Assembly: GCA_910583815.1 (NCBI GenBank)
Contig: CAJTZB010000090.1
Coordinates: 1-9,757, forward strand
DNA: 9,757 nt
Direction: 5' to 3'
Source of the DNA: an uncultured Lachnospiraceae bacterium
Lineage (GTDB): Bacteria; Bacillota; Clostridia; Lachnospirales; Lachnospiraceae
The notes below the pieces were generated by a model that was not told the origin of the DNA, did no database searches, and was given only the letters and a program-made list of their open reading frames with translations. Position 1 is the first letter of the stretch, and each line of letters starts with the position of its first letter. Below are positions 1 to 4,904 of this stretch, in pieces. The translations under genes and the position numbers were made by a program.

Positions 1-876
1 CAAATCAATCGCATTGTCACGGTCCGCCCTGCCGACATGCTCACAGAATTTTAATCCCAATACCTGCGGAGCCTGCCTTAGATACCAGTTATCTGCTTTC
101 TGCCCGGCAAGCCGTGTACAATGAATTCTTGACTGCTGTCCTGCACCTATGCCAATTGCCTGTCCACCTTTTGCATAACAGACAGAATTTGACTGCGTAT
201 ACTTTAAAGTAATGAGCGCAAGCATCAGATCGTATTTGGCGGACTCCGGAAGCTCTTTGCTTTCTGTCACGATATTGCCAAGGAAATTCTCATCAATTAC
301 AAGTTCATTCCTTCCTTGCTCAAATGTGATTCCAAATACTTCCTTATGCTCTGTTGGTTCTGGTCTGTATGACGGATCAATCTGAATAATATTATAGGCT
401 CCTTTTTTCTTGGATTTGAGCAGTTCCAATGCCTCCGGCTCATATCCGGGCGCTATAATGCCATCCGAAACCTCTCTTTTGATCAGATTTGCAGTAGCCG
501 TATCGCAGACATCAGAAAGTGCAATAAAATCGCCAAAGGAGGACATTCGGTCCGCCCCTCTTGCCCTTGCATATGCGCTTGCTAGTGGCGTAAGTTCCTT
601 TAAATCTGCCACCCAGTAAATCTGTTTTTCCACCTCCGAAAGCGGCTGCCCTACTGCAGCACCTGCCGGAGAAACATGCTTAAAGGAAGTCGCTGCCGGA
701 AGCCCTGTAGCTTTCTTTAGCTCACTTACCAACTGCCAGCCATTAAAGGCATCCAGAAAATTGATATAGCCCGGCCTGCCATTTAATACAGTAATCGGAA
801 GCTCTCCATTTTCCATGAAAATTCTGCTTGGTTTCTGATTTGGGTTGCAGCCATATTTCAGTTCAAATTCTTTCAT
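1..876 (-). CDS. purH: AICAR transformylase, stand-alone (partial, C-terminus outside window)
   Basis: Phosphoribosylaminoimidazolecarboxamide formyltransferase: transfers a formyl group from 10-formyl-THF to AICAR, giving FAICAR, the penultimate step of IMP synthesis in the cytosol. Visible are the first 292 residues. The opening KYGCNPNQK (residues 7-15) matches the start of the transformylase half of PurH (usually RYGxNPHQ). The SFKHVSPAG segment carries the catalytic Lys66-His67 pair. The conserved stretch from YTQSNSVCYAKGGQ through IGAGQQSR to HCTRLA lies near residues 224-257. The start ATG is preceded by GGAGGA four bases upstream, so the N-terminal cyclohydrolase (MGS-like) domain of ordinary PurH is truly absent and not cut off. 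It lies 47 nt downstream of the PurO-type cyclohydrolase gene, clearly in one operon, which supplies the missing second activity. The stop lies beyond the left edge. Identity is very secure. Confidence 0.95.
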   Translation of the reverse strand, partial: MKEFELKYGCNPNQKPSRIFMENGELPITVLNGRPGYINFLDAFNGWQLVSELKKATGLPAATSFKHVSPAGAAVGQPLSEVEKQIYWVADLKELTPLASAYARARGADRMSSFGDFIALSDVCDTATANLIKREVSDGIIAPGYEPEALELLKSKKKGAYNIIQIDPSYRPEPTEHKEVFGITFEQGRNELVIDENFLGNIVTESKELPESAKYDLMLALITLKYTQSNSVCYAKGGQAIGIGAGQQSRIHCTRLAGQKADNWYLRQAPQVLGLKFCEHVGRADRDNAIDL

Positions 877-923
877 TGTTTCCTCCATTCTGTAAACCAC
901 TATTTGCGAAATTCCCATGCAAG

Positions 924-1637
924 CTATCTGTTCTTATTTATAATTTTAGAATGTGCTTCTCCTGTTTTAATATCAATATAACGCACAAACAATGATACTT
1001 TATTCTCTTCATTCAAGCTGTCCCAAAGCAAGTCGGCAAATGCCTCTATATCATCCGGAACAGCTACCAGTTTCGGTTCGCCCTCAAAGCTTGGGAGCGG
1101 ACTGCCATCTCCAAGATAAGTATGAAGAAAATGCCCTTCTCCTGCCTTTGGAGATTCATATGTAAATGTATAACGGCAGCACCCGGAAGGATCGCCGTGG
1201 TTACTTTTTAAAATAGACATGGCATAATCAAAAAAACCATTTTCCACCTGCAAAACGCCGGAAATCCGCGGAGTATAGTTCGGCGCATCCGGCTCAAACT
1301 CCCTTGTCCTAAGAGCCTGTTCAAATGTCTGTCCTTTGCCCATCAGTTCATAAACCGTATCGGTCTGGTCGCCGTTTGTTACAATTGTCCGGCTGCCAAG
1401 CACACGTACCGGTGCGTAAATAATCAGGCTTGGATCGCTTAACTTAGAAGGATCAAATGCCTGTGTGCGAATTCCCATGCCATCCTCTACAAATATACGG
1501 TTACGGCTGTTTTCGCTTCTTCCCATAATAAAATAGGCCGTCACAGCACTCTTGCCGTCTGCTGACCGCCCAATCACAATTCCCCTGCCCGGATAGGCAT
1601 TCTGCCTTAATTCCTGCGAAAGCAATGCTATTTCCAT
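924..1637 (-). CDS. purO: IMP cyclohydrolase, PurO type
   Basis: Closes the ring of FAICAR to IMP, the last step of de novo purine synthesis, in the cytosol. The 237-residue protein resembles the PurO-type (archaeal-like) IMP cyclohydrolase family and not the MGS-like N-domain of PurH. Visible family features are the N-terminal NAYPGRGIVIGRS segment (residues 13-25), AVTAYFIMGRSENSRNR (residues 31-47), an internal TNGDQTDT (residues 87-94), and a central FEPDAPNYTPRISG (residues 112-125). The ATG is preceded by AGGAGGA at 1643-1649, six bases upstream. The stand-alone AICAR transformylase follows at 47 nt, and this pairing strongly supports the call. An extended -10 promoter lies about 45 bp upstream of the start. 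Clostridial genomes are known to use this split pair. I infer function from family resemblance and context; active-site residues were not individually checked. Confidence 0.9.
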   Translation of the reverse strand: MEIALLSQELRQNAYPGRGIVIGRSADGKSAVTAYFIMGRSENSRNRIFVEDGMGIRTQAFDPSKLSDPSLIIYAPVRVLGSRTIVTNGDQTDTVYELMGKGQTFEQALRTREFEPDAPNYTPRISGVLQVENGFFDYAMSILKSNHGDPSGCCRYTFTYESPKAGEGHFLHTYLGDGSPLPSFEGEPKLVAVPDDIEAFADLLWDSLNEENKVSLFVRYIDIKTGEAHSKIINKNR

Positions 1638-1681
1638 GTCTGTCCTCCTATTTAGAGTTCCGTAATTCCTCTTCCATTTTT

Positions 1682-1710
1682 ATCATAGCATTTTGGCTTA
1701 CATTTCGCAA
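1682..1710 (-). promoter_or_regulatory. Promoter of purO-purH
   Basis: On the minus strand, -35 TTGCGA (1710-1705), a 17-bp spacer and -10 TATGAT (1687-1682). The spacer ends in TGC, giving an extended -10. Predicted transcription start is near 1675, leaving a leader of about 38 nt before the purO ATG. I see no palindromic operator or purine riboswitch in that short leader. Confidence 0.7.
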
Positions 1711-1738
1711 TCGTTTTGCTCTTGAAAAAAGGGAATGG

Positions 1739-1762
1739 ATTTCATAAGCAGGGCTTATAAAT
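1739..1762. other. Small imperfect hairpin
   Basis: ATTT-c-ATAAGC pairs with GCTTAT-AAAT around the loop AGG: 10 bp with one bulged base. There is no T-run on either side, so it is not an intrinsic terminator. It lies between the purO promoter and the large folded element at 1779-1920. The sequence CTTATAA of its right arm recurs at 1774-1780. Confidence 0.4.
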
Positions 1763-1778
1763 GCAGTTTTTCACTTAT

Positions 1779-1920
1779 AAGGGCAATCCCTTCACTTTCT
1801 TCCATCAGTACCTCCACTTAAGAGGCATGCAAGAAATTCCCCCTCTCAAGGCACTTGAACGACGCGTACAGAGACGTACGTGGAGTGAAAGTAACGAAGA
1901 AAGGGGGAATTTCTGCCCTT
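1779..1920. other. Highly structured intergenic element, candidate non-coding RNA with two competing folds
   Basis: No known family recognised. Fold 1 is a nested rod: AAGGGC 1779-1784 with GCCCTT 1915-1920; AAT and CCC (1785-1790) with GGG and ATT (1905-1911, one bulge); CTTTCTTC 1795-1802 with GAAGAAAG 1896-1903; CTCCAC 1812-1817 with GTGGAG 1880-1885. Inside these arms sit three small hairpins: AGAGG/CCTCT (1821-1825, 1842-1846), CAAG-gca-CTTG (1847-1857) and CGTAC-agagac-GTACG (1865-1880, sharing one base with the last stem). Fold 2 is a single 16-bp stem, 1832-1847 with 1899-1914, which excludes much of fold 1. Its only non-Watson-Crick position is C-A on the plus strand but a G-U wobble on the minus strand, mildly favouring a minus-strand RNA. 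No convincing promoter was found for either strand. A mobile palindromic element is the main alternative. Confidence 0.45.
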
Positions 1921-1928
1921 CATCGACC

Positions 1929-1955
1929 GTGTTTCCATCTGTACACCGACGCTAT
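1929..1955 (-). repeat. Palindromic repeat copy A (half-degraded)
   Basis: Carries the core TGTACACCGACGCTAT at 1940-1955, identical to copy D (3605-3620). Over 24 nt (1932-1955) it differs from copy C (3464-3487) at only three positions. Its stretch GTGTTTCCATCTGTACACCG lines up with the right part of hairpin B, but its own second arm is eroded. It lies directly beside the folded element at 1779-1920. Confidence 0.6.
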
Positions 1956-2007
1956 CCTTGCCGAATAACGGTAGAATCTGCTTGCGAAAAATTCAAAAAA
2001 CAGATGA

Positions 2008-2036
2008 TTGCATCTCTTCCCTTCTTCCGTTATGAT
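2008..2036 (+). promoter_or_regulatory. Promoter of the XRE-family regulator
   Basis: -35 TTGCAT (2008-2013), 17-bp spacer, -10 TATGAT (2031-2036). The -10 is good, the -35 matches only TTG. Predicted start is near 2043, giving a leader of about 52 nt that contains the dyad at 2062-2078 and the ribosome binding site. Confidence 0.5.
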
Positions 2037-2061
2037 AAACACAGAATCGATTCCAAATACA

Positions 2062-2078
2062 GCTACGTCAGACGTTGC
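2062..2078. promoter_or_regulatory. 17-bp dyad, candidate autoregulatory operator
   Basis: GCTACGTCAGACGTTGC is symmetric around 2070 except for one T-T pair. It sits between the predicted start of transcription and the ribosome binding site of the XRE-family gene, where a repressor of this type could bind its own leader. Function is inferred from position only. Confidence 0.4.
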
Positions 2079-2094
2079 AAGAAAGGAGAACTTT

Positions 2095-2649
2095 ATGTCA
2101 TTAGATTTAAACGCCATCGGCTATCAAATACAATCTCTAAGGAGGCTGAAAGGGTATACGCAAAACCAGCTTGGCGATTTTGTCGGTGTTTCATTTCAGG
2201 CAGTTTCCAAATGGGAGCGCGGAGAAACATTACCCGACATCGGCACATTTGTCCTTCTCGCCGAAGTACTTGGCACTACCATCGACCATATTATAAACGG
2301 AGGCAAAAAGAAAATGGAATATAAGGGAAGAAAAACAATAGATGAAATTAAAAAGGGTATCAACTGCCTTATTGATATGGGCAACCTGCTTGGAAAAGAG
2401 AACTTGTTCTACCGCTCTGCCATAGAGGGGATTGACACAAAAATGAACATGGAAACAGAGTGCTACCTTGCAGAGCCTCAGACCTATGAAGCTGTGGTAG
2501 CGGAAGCCGCACTGCAATGCATCCTGTCCGGCTATTATATCGATACAAAAGATATTGAGCGAAGCTTTATCTCAGAACACTGGAAAAAGCTTGTCACAGA
2601 ATATGCCAAAAAACATGCCATGTCCGAACTACCTGAAGCAATAAATTAA
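2095..2649 (+). CDS. XRE-family transcriptional regulator, unknown C-terminal domain
   Basis: Cytosolic DNA-binding protein of 184 residues. Residues 8-62 form a typical HTH_3 domain: IQSLRRLKGYTQNQLGDFVG, then the recognition helix SFQAVSKWERGETLP at 33-47. Residues about 80-184 are mostly helical and charged; I do not recognise this part, and it may be a ligand- or oligomer-forming domain. The ATG at 2095 was chosen because AAAGGAG (2082-2088) stands six bases upstream; a longer reading from 2024 has no such site and would start upstream of the predicted transcription start. The gene is alone on its strand, convergent with the HAD phosphatase, and both share the hairpin terminator at 2658-2695. 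A dyad in its leader suggests autoregulation. The target is unknown. Confidence 0.85.
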   Translation: MSLDLNAIGYQIQSLRRLKGYTQNQLGDFVGVSFQAVSKWERGETLPDIGTFVLLAEVLGTTIDHIINGGKKKMEYKGRKTIDEIKKGINCLIDMGNLLGKENLFYRSAIEGIDTKMNMETECYLAEPQTYEAVVAEAALQCILSGYYIDTKDIERSFISEHWKKLVTEYAKKHAMSELPEAIN

Positions 2650-2657
2650 TACTAATA

Positions 2658-2695
2658 AGCAGCGTCGGTGTTGACATCTGTACATCGGCGCTGCT
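2658..2695. terminator. Bidirectional hairpin terminator, also palindromic repeat copy B
   Basis: AGCAGCGTCGGTGT (2658-2671) pairs over 14 bp, with two wobbles, with ACATCGGCGCTGCT (2682-2695) around a 10-base loop. It lies between the convergent stops of the XRE-family and HAD genes. Tails are only modestly T-rich (TGTTTC rightward, TTATTA leftward), so efficiency is uncertain. Its arms and loop are clearly related to repeats A, C and D. Confidence 0.6.
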
Positions 2696-2699
2696 GTTT

Positions 2700-2717
2700 C
2701 CCAATTCAAAAATTGGG
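2700..2717. terminator. Second small hairpin between convergent genes
   Basis: CCCAATT (2700-2706) pairs with AATTGGG (2711-2717) around four bases, two bases beyond the stop of the HAD gene. The leftward tail is AAAC, so alone it is a poor intrinsic terminator. It may protect the 3' end or act with the hairpin at 2658-2695. Confidence 0.35.
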
Positions 2718-2719
2718 CG

Positions 2720-3370
2720 CTATGCCATCACAATTTCTTCAATTTCTTTTGGTGTTGAAACAAGTACTTTCGCACCTCTTTGAAGCAGGAAATCTTCGTC
2801 GCGGAATCCCCAAGTCACCGCAATTTCTGCAAGTCCTGCATTTTCTGCAGTTTCCACATCAACATCAGAATCCCCGATATAGACTGCCTGCGCTTCTTCT
2901 ACGCCAAGCTTCTTTAACACTTCTTTGACAGAGTCCGGTGCGGGTTTTCGGCAAATCCCCATGCGCTCTCCTACTGCCTCATCCAAAAGACCTGCAAAAT
3001 ATTTTTCGCAGAGCTCCTTTACCGCGGCATCTGCCTTATTAGAAACAACCGCCATTTTTATGCCTGCTTTTCTTAAACTATAAAGCAGCTCCAAAATTCC
3101 ATCATATGGTTTTGTCTTATTGGCACAGTTTGCCGTGTAATGCTCCATAAATTCTGCATATACCTTATCTGTCTTTTCCTTCGGCGTTCCCTGCGGAACG
3201 CTTCTCTCAATCAGCAGCCGTATACCATTGCCGACAAAATGACGCACCTCTTCTATCGTCCGTTCCGGAAAATTGTATACAGAAAGCGCATAGTTGACGC
3301 TGTCCGCCAAATCTTCCAATGTATCCAGTAAAGTCCCATCCAAATCAAAAATCACAAGCTGGTATCCCAT
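2720..3370 (-). CDS. HAD-family phosphatase, phosphoglycolate phosphatase-like
   Basis: Cytosolic hydrolase of 216 residues removing phosphate from a small organic phosphate. All four HAD motifs are visible: DLDGTLLDT with nucleophile Asp9 and Asp11; VVSNK with Ser110; Lys141 in RKPAPD; GDSDVD with Asp166 and Asp170. A helical C1 cap (about residues 16-85) lies between motifs I and II, as in Gph/PGP enzymes. Length fits that family. The true substrate cannot be read: phosphoglycolate, pyrophosphate or another phosphomonoester are all possible, so no symbol is given. The start before GYQLVIFDLDGTLL fits the family; its ribosome site (AGAGAGG) is weak and close. A longer form from ATG 3424 would add 18 residues without a better site. 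No strong promoter was seen upstream. The gene is divergent from merR and convergent with the XRE-family gene. Confidence 0.88.
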   Translation of the reverse strand: MGYQLVIFDLDGTLLDTLEDLADSVNYALSVYNFPERTIEEVRHFVGNGIRLLIERSVPQGTPKEKTDKVYAEFMEHYTANCANKTKPYDGILELLYSLRKAGIKMAVVSNKADAAVKELCEKYFAGLLDEAVGERMGICRKPAPDSVKEVLKKLGVEEAQAVYIGDSDVDVETAENAGLAEIAVTWGFRDEDFLLQRGAKVLVSTPKEIEEIVMA

Positions 3371-3463
3371 AGCCTCTCTTATTCTGCCGTATATGCGGCA
3401 TGCCTCTTTTCCGCGAAATTTCATAATATTACCGTTACTTAGCAAGGAATCACACTGAGCCGA

Positions 3464-3487
3464 TTTCAGTCTGTACACCAACGCTAT
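3464..3487 (-). repeat. Palindromic repeat copy C (half-degraded)
   Basis: Contains TGTACACCAACGCTAT at 3472-3487. Three differences in 24 nt from copy A. Its CCAACGCTA is exactly the complement of the left arm of copy D (TAGCGTTGG). It lies in the leader of the HAD gene, about 95 nt before that gene's start. Confidence 0.6.
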
Positions 3488-3565
3488 TAAGTGAAGGTAT
3501 CAAAAGCATATCACGAAACCAAAAAGAACACAAGATTATCAAATCCAAAAAATATTATTTTCCTC

Positions 3566-3596
3566 TTGACTCTCACGTTACGTCATAGTCTATACT
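3566..3596 (+). promoter_or_regulatory. MerR-type promoter with 19-bp spacer and 23-bp operator dyad
   Basis: -35 TTGACT (3566-3571) and -10 TATACT (3591-3596) are separated by 19 bp, the over-long spacing that MerR-family activators correct by twisting DNA. The dyad GACTNTNACGT-T-ACGTNANAGTC spans 3568-3590, centred on 3579 within the spacer. The half-site ACGT with GACT ends resembles known TipA/Mta-type operators. Predicted transcription start is near 3603. This shows direct autoregulation of the downstream gene. Confidence 0.88.
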
Positions 3597-3619
3597 AGCG
3601 TTGGTGTACACCGACGCTA
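3596..3619. repeat. Palindromic repeat copy D, near-perfect palindrome at the merR transcription start
   Basis: Two 12-base arms, TAGCGTTGGTGT and ACACCGACGCTA, meet without a loop; the only imperfect pair is T3602-G3613. It begins at the last base of the merR -10 box and covers the predicted start of transcription, so it could be an operator for a second regulator, a leader hairpin, or an inserted repeat. The arms match repeats A, B and C. Confidence 0.65.
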
Positions 3620-3627
3620 TGAAAGCA

Positions 3628-3652
3628 AGATGCCAAAGAGCTTTTGGTATCT
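3628..3652 (+). other. Hairpin in the merR leader
   Basis: AGATGCCAAA pairs with TTTGGTATCT over 10 bp (one G-U) around GAGCT, between copy D and the ribosome binding site. There is no T-run behind it, so it is not a classical attenuator. Confidence 0.4.
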
Positions 3653-3698
3653 ATGCACAAAATATCAGGCAATATAGAAAAAATCAGGAGGAATCGCT

Positions 3699-4439
3699 AT
3701 GCGAACTGTAAATGAAGTCAGCCAGCTTACAGGAATAAGCATCCGCGCGCTTCACCATTATGATACCATTGATTTGCTGAAACCAACCAAAATAACGGAA
3801 GCAGGCTATCGCCTGTACGATGATGCCGCACTGGACCGCCTGCTCCATATCCTGCTGTTTCGCGAGCTGCAGGTTCCGTTAAAGGAAATCAAATCCATTC
3901 TTGACAGCCCTGGCTTTGATCCAAACGAAGCCTTAGAACAGCAGATCCGATTATTGGAATTACAGTTAAAACACACAAAGGAACTGATTTCTTTTGCCCG
4001 CAACATCCAAAAAGGAGGAGTAAATTCAATGGATTTTCACGCTTTTGACAAAACAGAAACCGAACAATATTTAAAAGAAGTAAAAGAAAAATGGGGTTCT
4101 ACCAAGACCTATGCGGAATATGAAAAGAACATCAAAAAGAAAACAAAGCAAGAGCTGGATGCAGCCGCAAGCAGATTGATGGCACTATTTGCAGAGTTGG
4201 GCACGCTCCGTCAGCTACCTCCAGAAGAGCAAAAAGTACAAGAAAAAATAGGAGAACTGCAAACGTTGATTACAGAAAACTACTATCAATGCACAGAAGA
4301 AATTCTAAAGGGGCTAGGGCAGTTATATGTATCCGACGAACGCATGAAACACAATATTGACAAAGCCGGCGGAAATGGCACTGCCGACTTTGTCAGGCAG
4401 GCTATTGAAATTTATTGTTCAAGGGAACTGTCCGTATAG
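3699..4439 (+). CDS. MerR-family regulator with TipAS ligand-binding domain (TipA/Mta type)
   Basis: Cytosolic drug-sensing transcription activator of 246 residues. Residues 1-75 are the winged helix: TVNEVSQLTGISIRALHHYD (3-22), LLKPTKITEAGYRLYDD (26-42). Residues about 76-106 form the dimerising coiled coil, and residues 111-240 the TipAS domain, which in TipA and relatives binds thiopeptide or other multidrug ligands. Length is close to Streptomyces TipAL. The start is fixed by AGGAGGA (3686-3692) ahead of the ATG and by agreement with the family N-terminus. The promoter is of MerR type, indicating autoregulation. A perfect AAGGAGG inside the gene precedes an in-frame ATG at residue 111. 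No transporter or other target gene follows within the window, so its regulon lies elsewhere or is only itself. Downstream are two hairpins, the second a strong terminator. Confidence 0.93.
   Translation: MRTVNEVSQLTGISIRALHHYDTIDLLKPTKITEAGYRLYDDAALDRLLHILLFRELQVPLKEIKSILDSPGFDPNEALEQQIRLLELQLKHTKELISFARNIQKGGVNSMDFHAFDKTETEQYLKEVKEKWGSTKTYAEYEKNIKKKTKQELDAAASRLMALFAELGTLRQLPPEEQKVQEKIGELQTLITENYYQCTEEILKGLGQLYVSDERMKHNIDKAGGNGTADFVRQAIEIYCSRELSV
4029..4439 (+). CDS. Possible short isoform: TipAS domain alone from an internal start
   Basis: Within the MerR gene, AAGGAGG (4012-4018) stands ten bases before an in-frame ATG at 4029, exactly at the border between the coiled coil and the TipAS domain. 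Initiation there would give a 136-residue ligand-binding domain without DNA-binding part. In Streptomyces lividans tipA the same gene makes TipAL (253 residues) and TipAS (144 residues) by an internal in-frame start, and TipAS sequesters the drug. The size and position match closely. Spacing is slightly long, and purine-rich codons for Lys-Gly-Gly could mimic a site by chance, so this is a well-supported inference and not proof. Confidence 0.5.
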   Translation: MDFHAFDKTETEQYLKEVKEKWGSTKTYAEYEKNIKKKTKQELDAAASRLMALFAELGTLRQLPPEEQKVQEKIGELQTLITENYYQCTEEILKGLGQLYVSDERMKHNIDKAGGNGTADFVRQAIEIYCSRELSV

Positions 4440-4486
4440 CAAAAAATTTCTGTTGCACAACAATTACAAATCTGCAAAGAGGATTT

Positions 4487-4516
4487 GGGAATGCACGCGC
4501 CTTATGGTGCATTCCC
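4487..4516. other. Perfect 10-bp hairpin downstream of merR
   Basis: GGGAATGCAC (4487-4496) pairs with GTGCATTCCC (4507-4516) around a 10-base loop. The rightward tail is TACGAAACAAAA and the leftward tail AAATCC, so it lacks a T-run on both strands. It may protect the merR mRNA 3' end or the end of read-through transcripts. Confidence 0.5.
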
Positions 4517-4520
4517 TACG

Positions 4521-4612
4521 AAACAAAAATAGCTGTTATACCATAATGGGATAACAGCTATTTTCATTAAAAACTCTATTGGCCTAACTGCCTATTGGTA
4601 GCACCTCTCTCT
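4521..4612 (-). ncRNA. Candidate small RNA of about 92 nt
   Basis: A strong promoter (4619-4647) points leftward and its predicted start at 4612 (A on the minus strand) is followed after about 48 nt by the terminator hairpin 4526-4564 with TTTTTGTTT. In between is no convincing reading frame: an ATG just before the hairpin (4568-4566) lacks a ribosome site and would read through the terminator. The 5' part contains GGT-gct-ACC and a direct repeat of CCAATAG. I recognise no known riboswitch or small RNA class. Ends are predicted, not measured. Confidence 0.5.
4526..4564. terminator. Strong bidirectional intrinsic terminator
   Basis: AAAATAGCTGTTAT (4526-4539) pairs perfectly over 14 bp with ATAACAGCTATTTT (4551-4564) around 11 bases. 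Rightward transcripts (merR) end with TTTTCATT, leftward ones with TTTTTGTTT. It ends merR on the plus strand and the candidate small RNA on the minus strand. Confidence 0.8.
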
Positions 4613-4618
4613 TTGTTT

Positions 4619-4647
4619 ACTATAACATGACACAACAACAATTTCAA
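4619..4647 (-). promoter_or_regulatory. Strong leftward promoter without a protein gene behind it
   Basis: On the minus strand, -35 TTGAAA (4647-4642), 17-bp spacer ending in TGT (extended -10), -10 TATAGT (4624-4619). Both boxes match the consensus in five of six positions. The stretch 4648-4719 behind it shows nothing recognisable. Confidence 0.7.
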
Positions 4648-4719
4648 GTATTTTCTTTTCAGAATGCTTGTATTCTGTTTTTTAGAGCAAAAAAACAAAT
4701 ATATCAGCACGCAGATACG

Positions 4720-4767
4720 AAAAAGAAAAGCACTGTATCCTGCCAAACAGCAGGGTACAGCGCTTTT
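4720..4767 (-). terminator. Intrinsic terminator of tRNA-Ser (and holA read-through)
   Basis: On the minus strand the arms AAAAGCGCTGTACCCTGC and GCAGGATACAGTGCTTTT (4767-4750 and 4743-4726) pair with few imperfections and are followed by CTTTTTCG. It begins eight bases after the tRNA 3' end. Confidence 0.85.
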
Positions 4768-4774
4768 CACAGAA

Positions 4775-4860
4775 CGGAGACGGTGGGATTCGAACCCACG
4801 TGCCCTTGCGGACAACTTGATTTCGAGTCAAGCTCGTTACGACCACTTCGATACATCTCC
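4775..4860 (-). tRNA. tRNA-Ser, anticodon CGA
   Basis: Class II tRNA of 86 nt decoding UCG. Acceptor stem GGAGATG with CGTCTCC, including one T-G pair, and discriminator base G73. The anticodon arm is CTTGA-CTCGAAA-TCAAG, giving anticodon CGA. The long variable arm (TTGTCCGCAAGGGCACG) is typical of serine tRNAs, and the T arm is GTGGG-TTCGAAT-CCCAC. The 3' CCA is not encoded and must be added enzymatically. It lies downstream of holA with its own promoter and terminator. Confidence 0.97.
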
Positions 4861-4875
4861 TAACAGCCGCATATT

Positions 4876-4904
4876 ATTATAGCACAGGCTTTATTTTTAT
4901 GCAA
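4876..4904 (-). promoter_or_regulatory. Promoter of tRNA-Ser, overlapping the end of holA
   Basis: On the minus strand, -35 TTGCAT (4904-4899), 17-bp spacer ending in TGC, perfect -10 TATAAT (4881-4876). Predicted start near 4869, about nine bases before the mature tRNA 5' end. The -35 box overlaps the stop codon of holA. Confidence 0.8.

Noticed and set aside
1779..1920. Known riboswitch classes (purine, T-box, SAM) for the folded element
   Set aside because: The conserved bases of these classes, such as the T-box AGGGTGG, are not present.
1761..2324. A 187-codon plus-strand open frame
   Set aside because: It overlaps the XRE-family gene in another frame, has no ribosome site, and runs through the folded element and repeat A; its composition is unlike a protein.
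3371..3481. N-terminal extension of the HAD phosphatase to 253 residues
   Set aside because: It would begin with a TTG inside repeat C and lacks a ribosome site; the family starts directly before the FDLDGTLLD motif.
3450..3530. A promoter for the HAD gene (TTGTGT-17-TATGCT, or AT-rich sites beside repeat C)
   Set aside because: Matches to both boxes are poor and no alternative has correct spacing; not supported enough to list.
4627..4882. Short plus-strand reading frames across the tRNA gene, one with the phrase RRRWDSNPRA, and a minus-strand one with ARGFESHRLR
   Set aside because: These are the well-known false proteins read from tRNA sequences; the tRNA-Ser structure explains the stretch fully.
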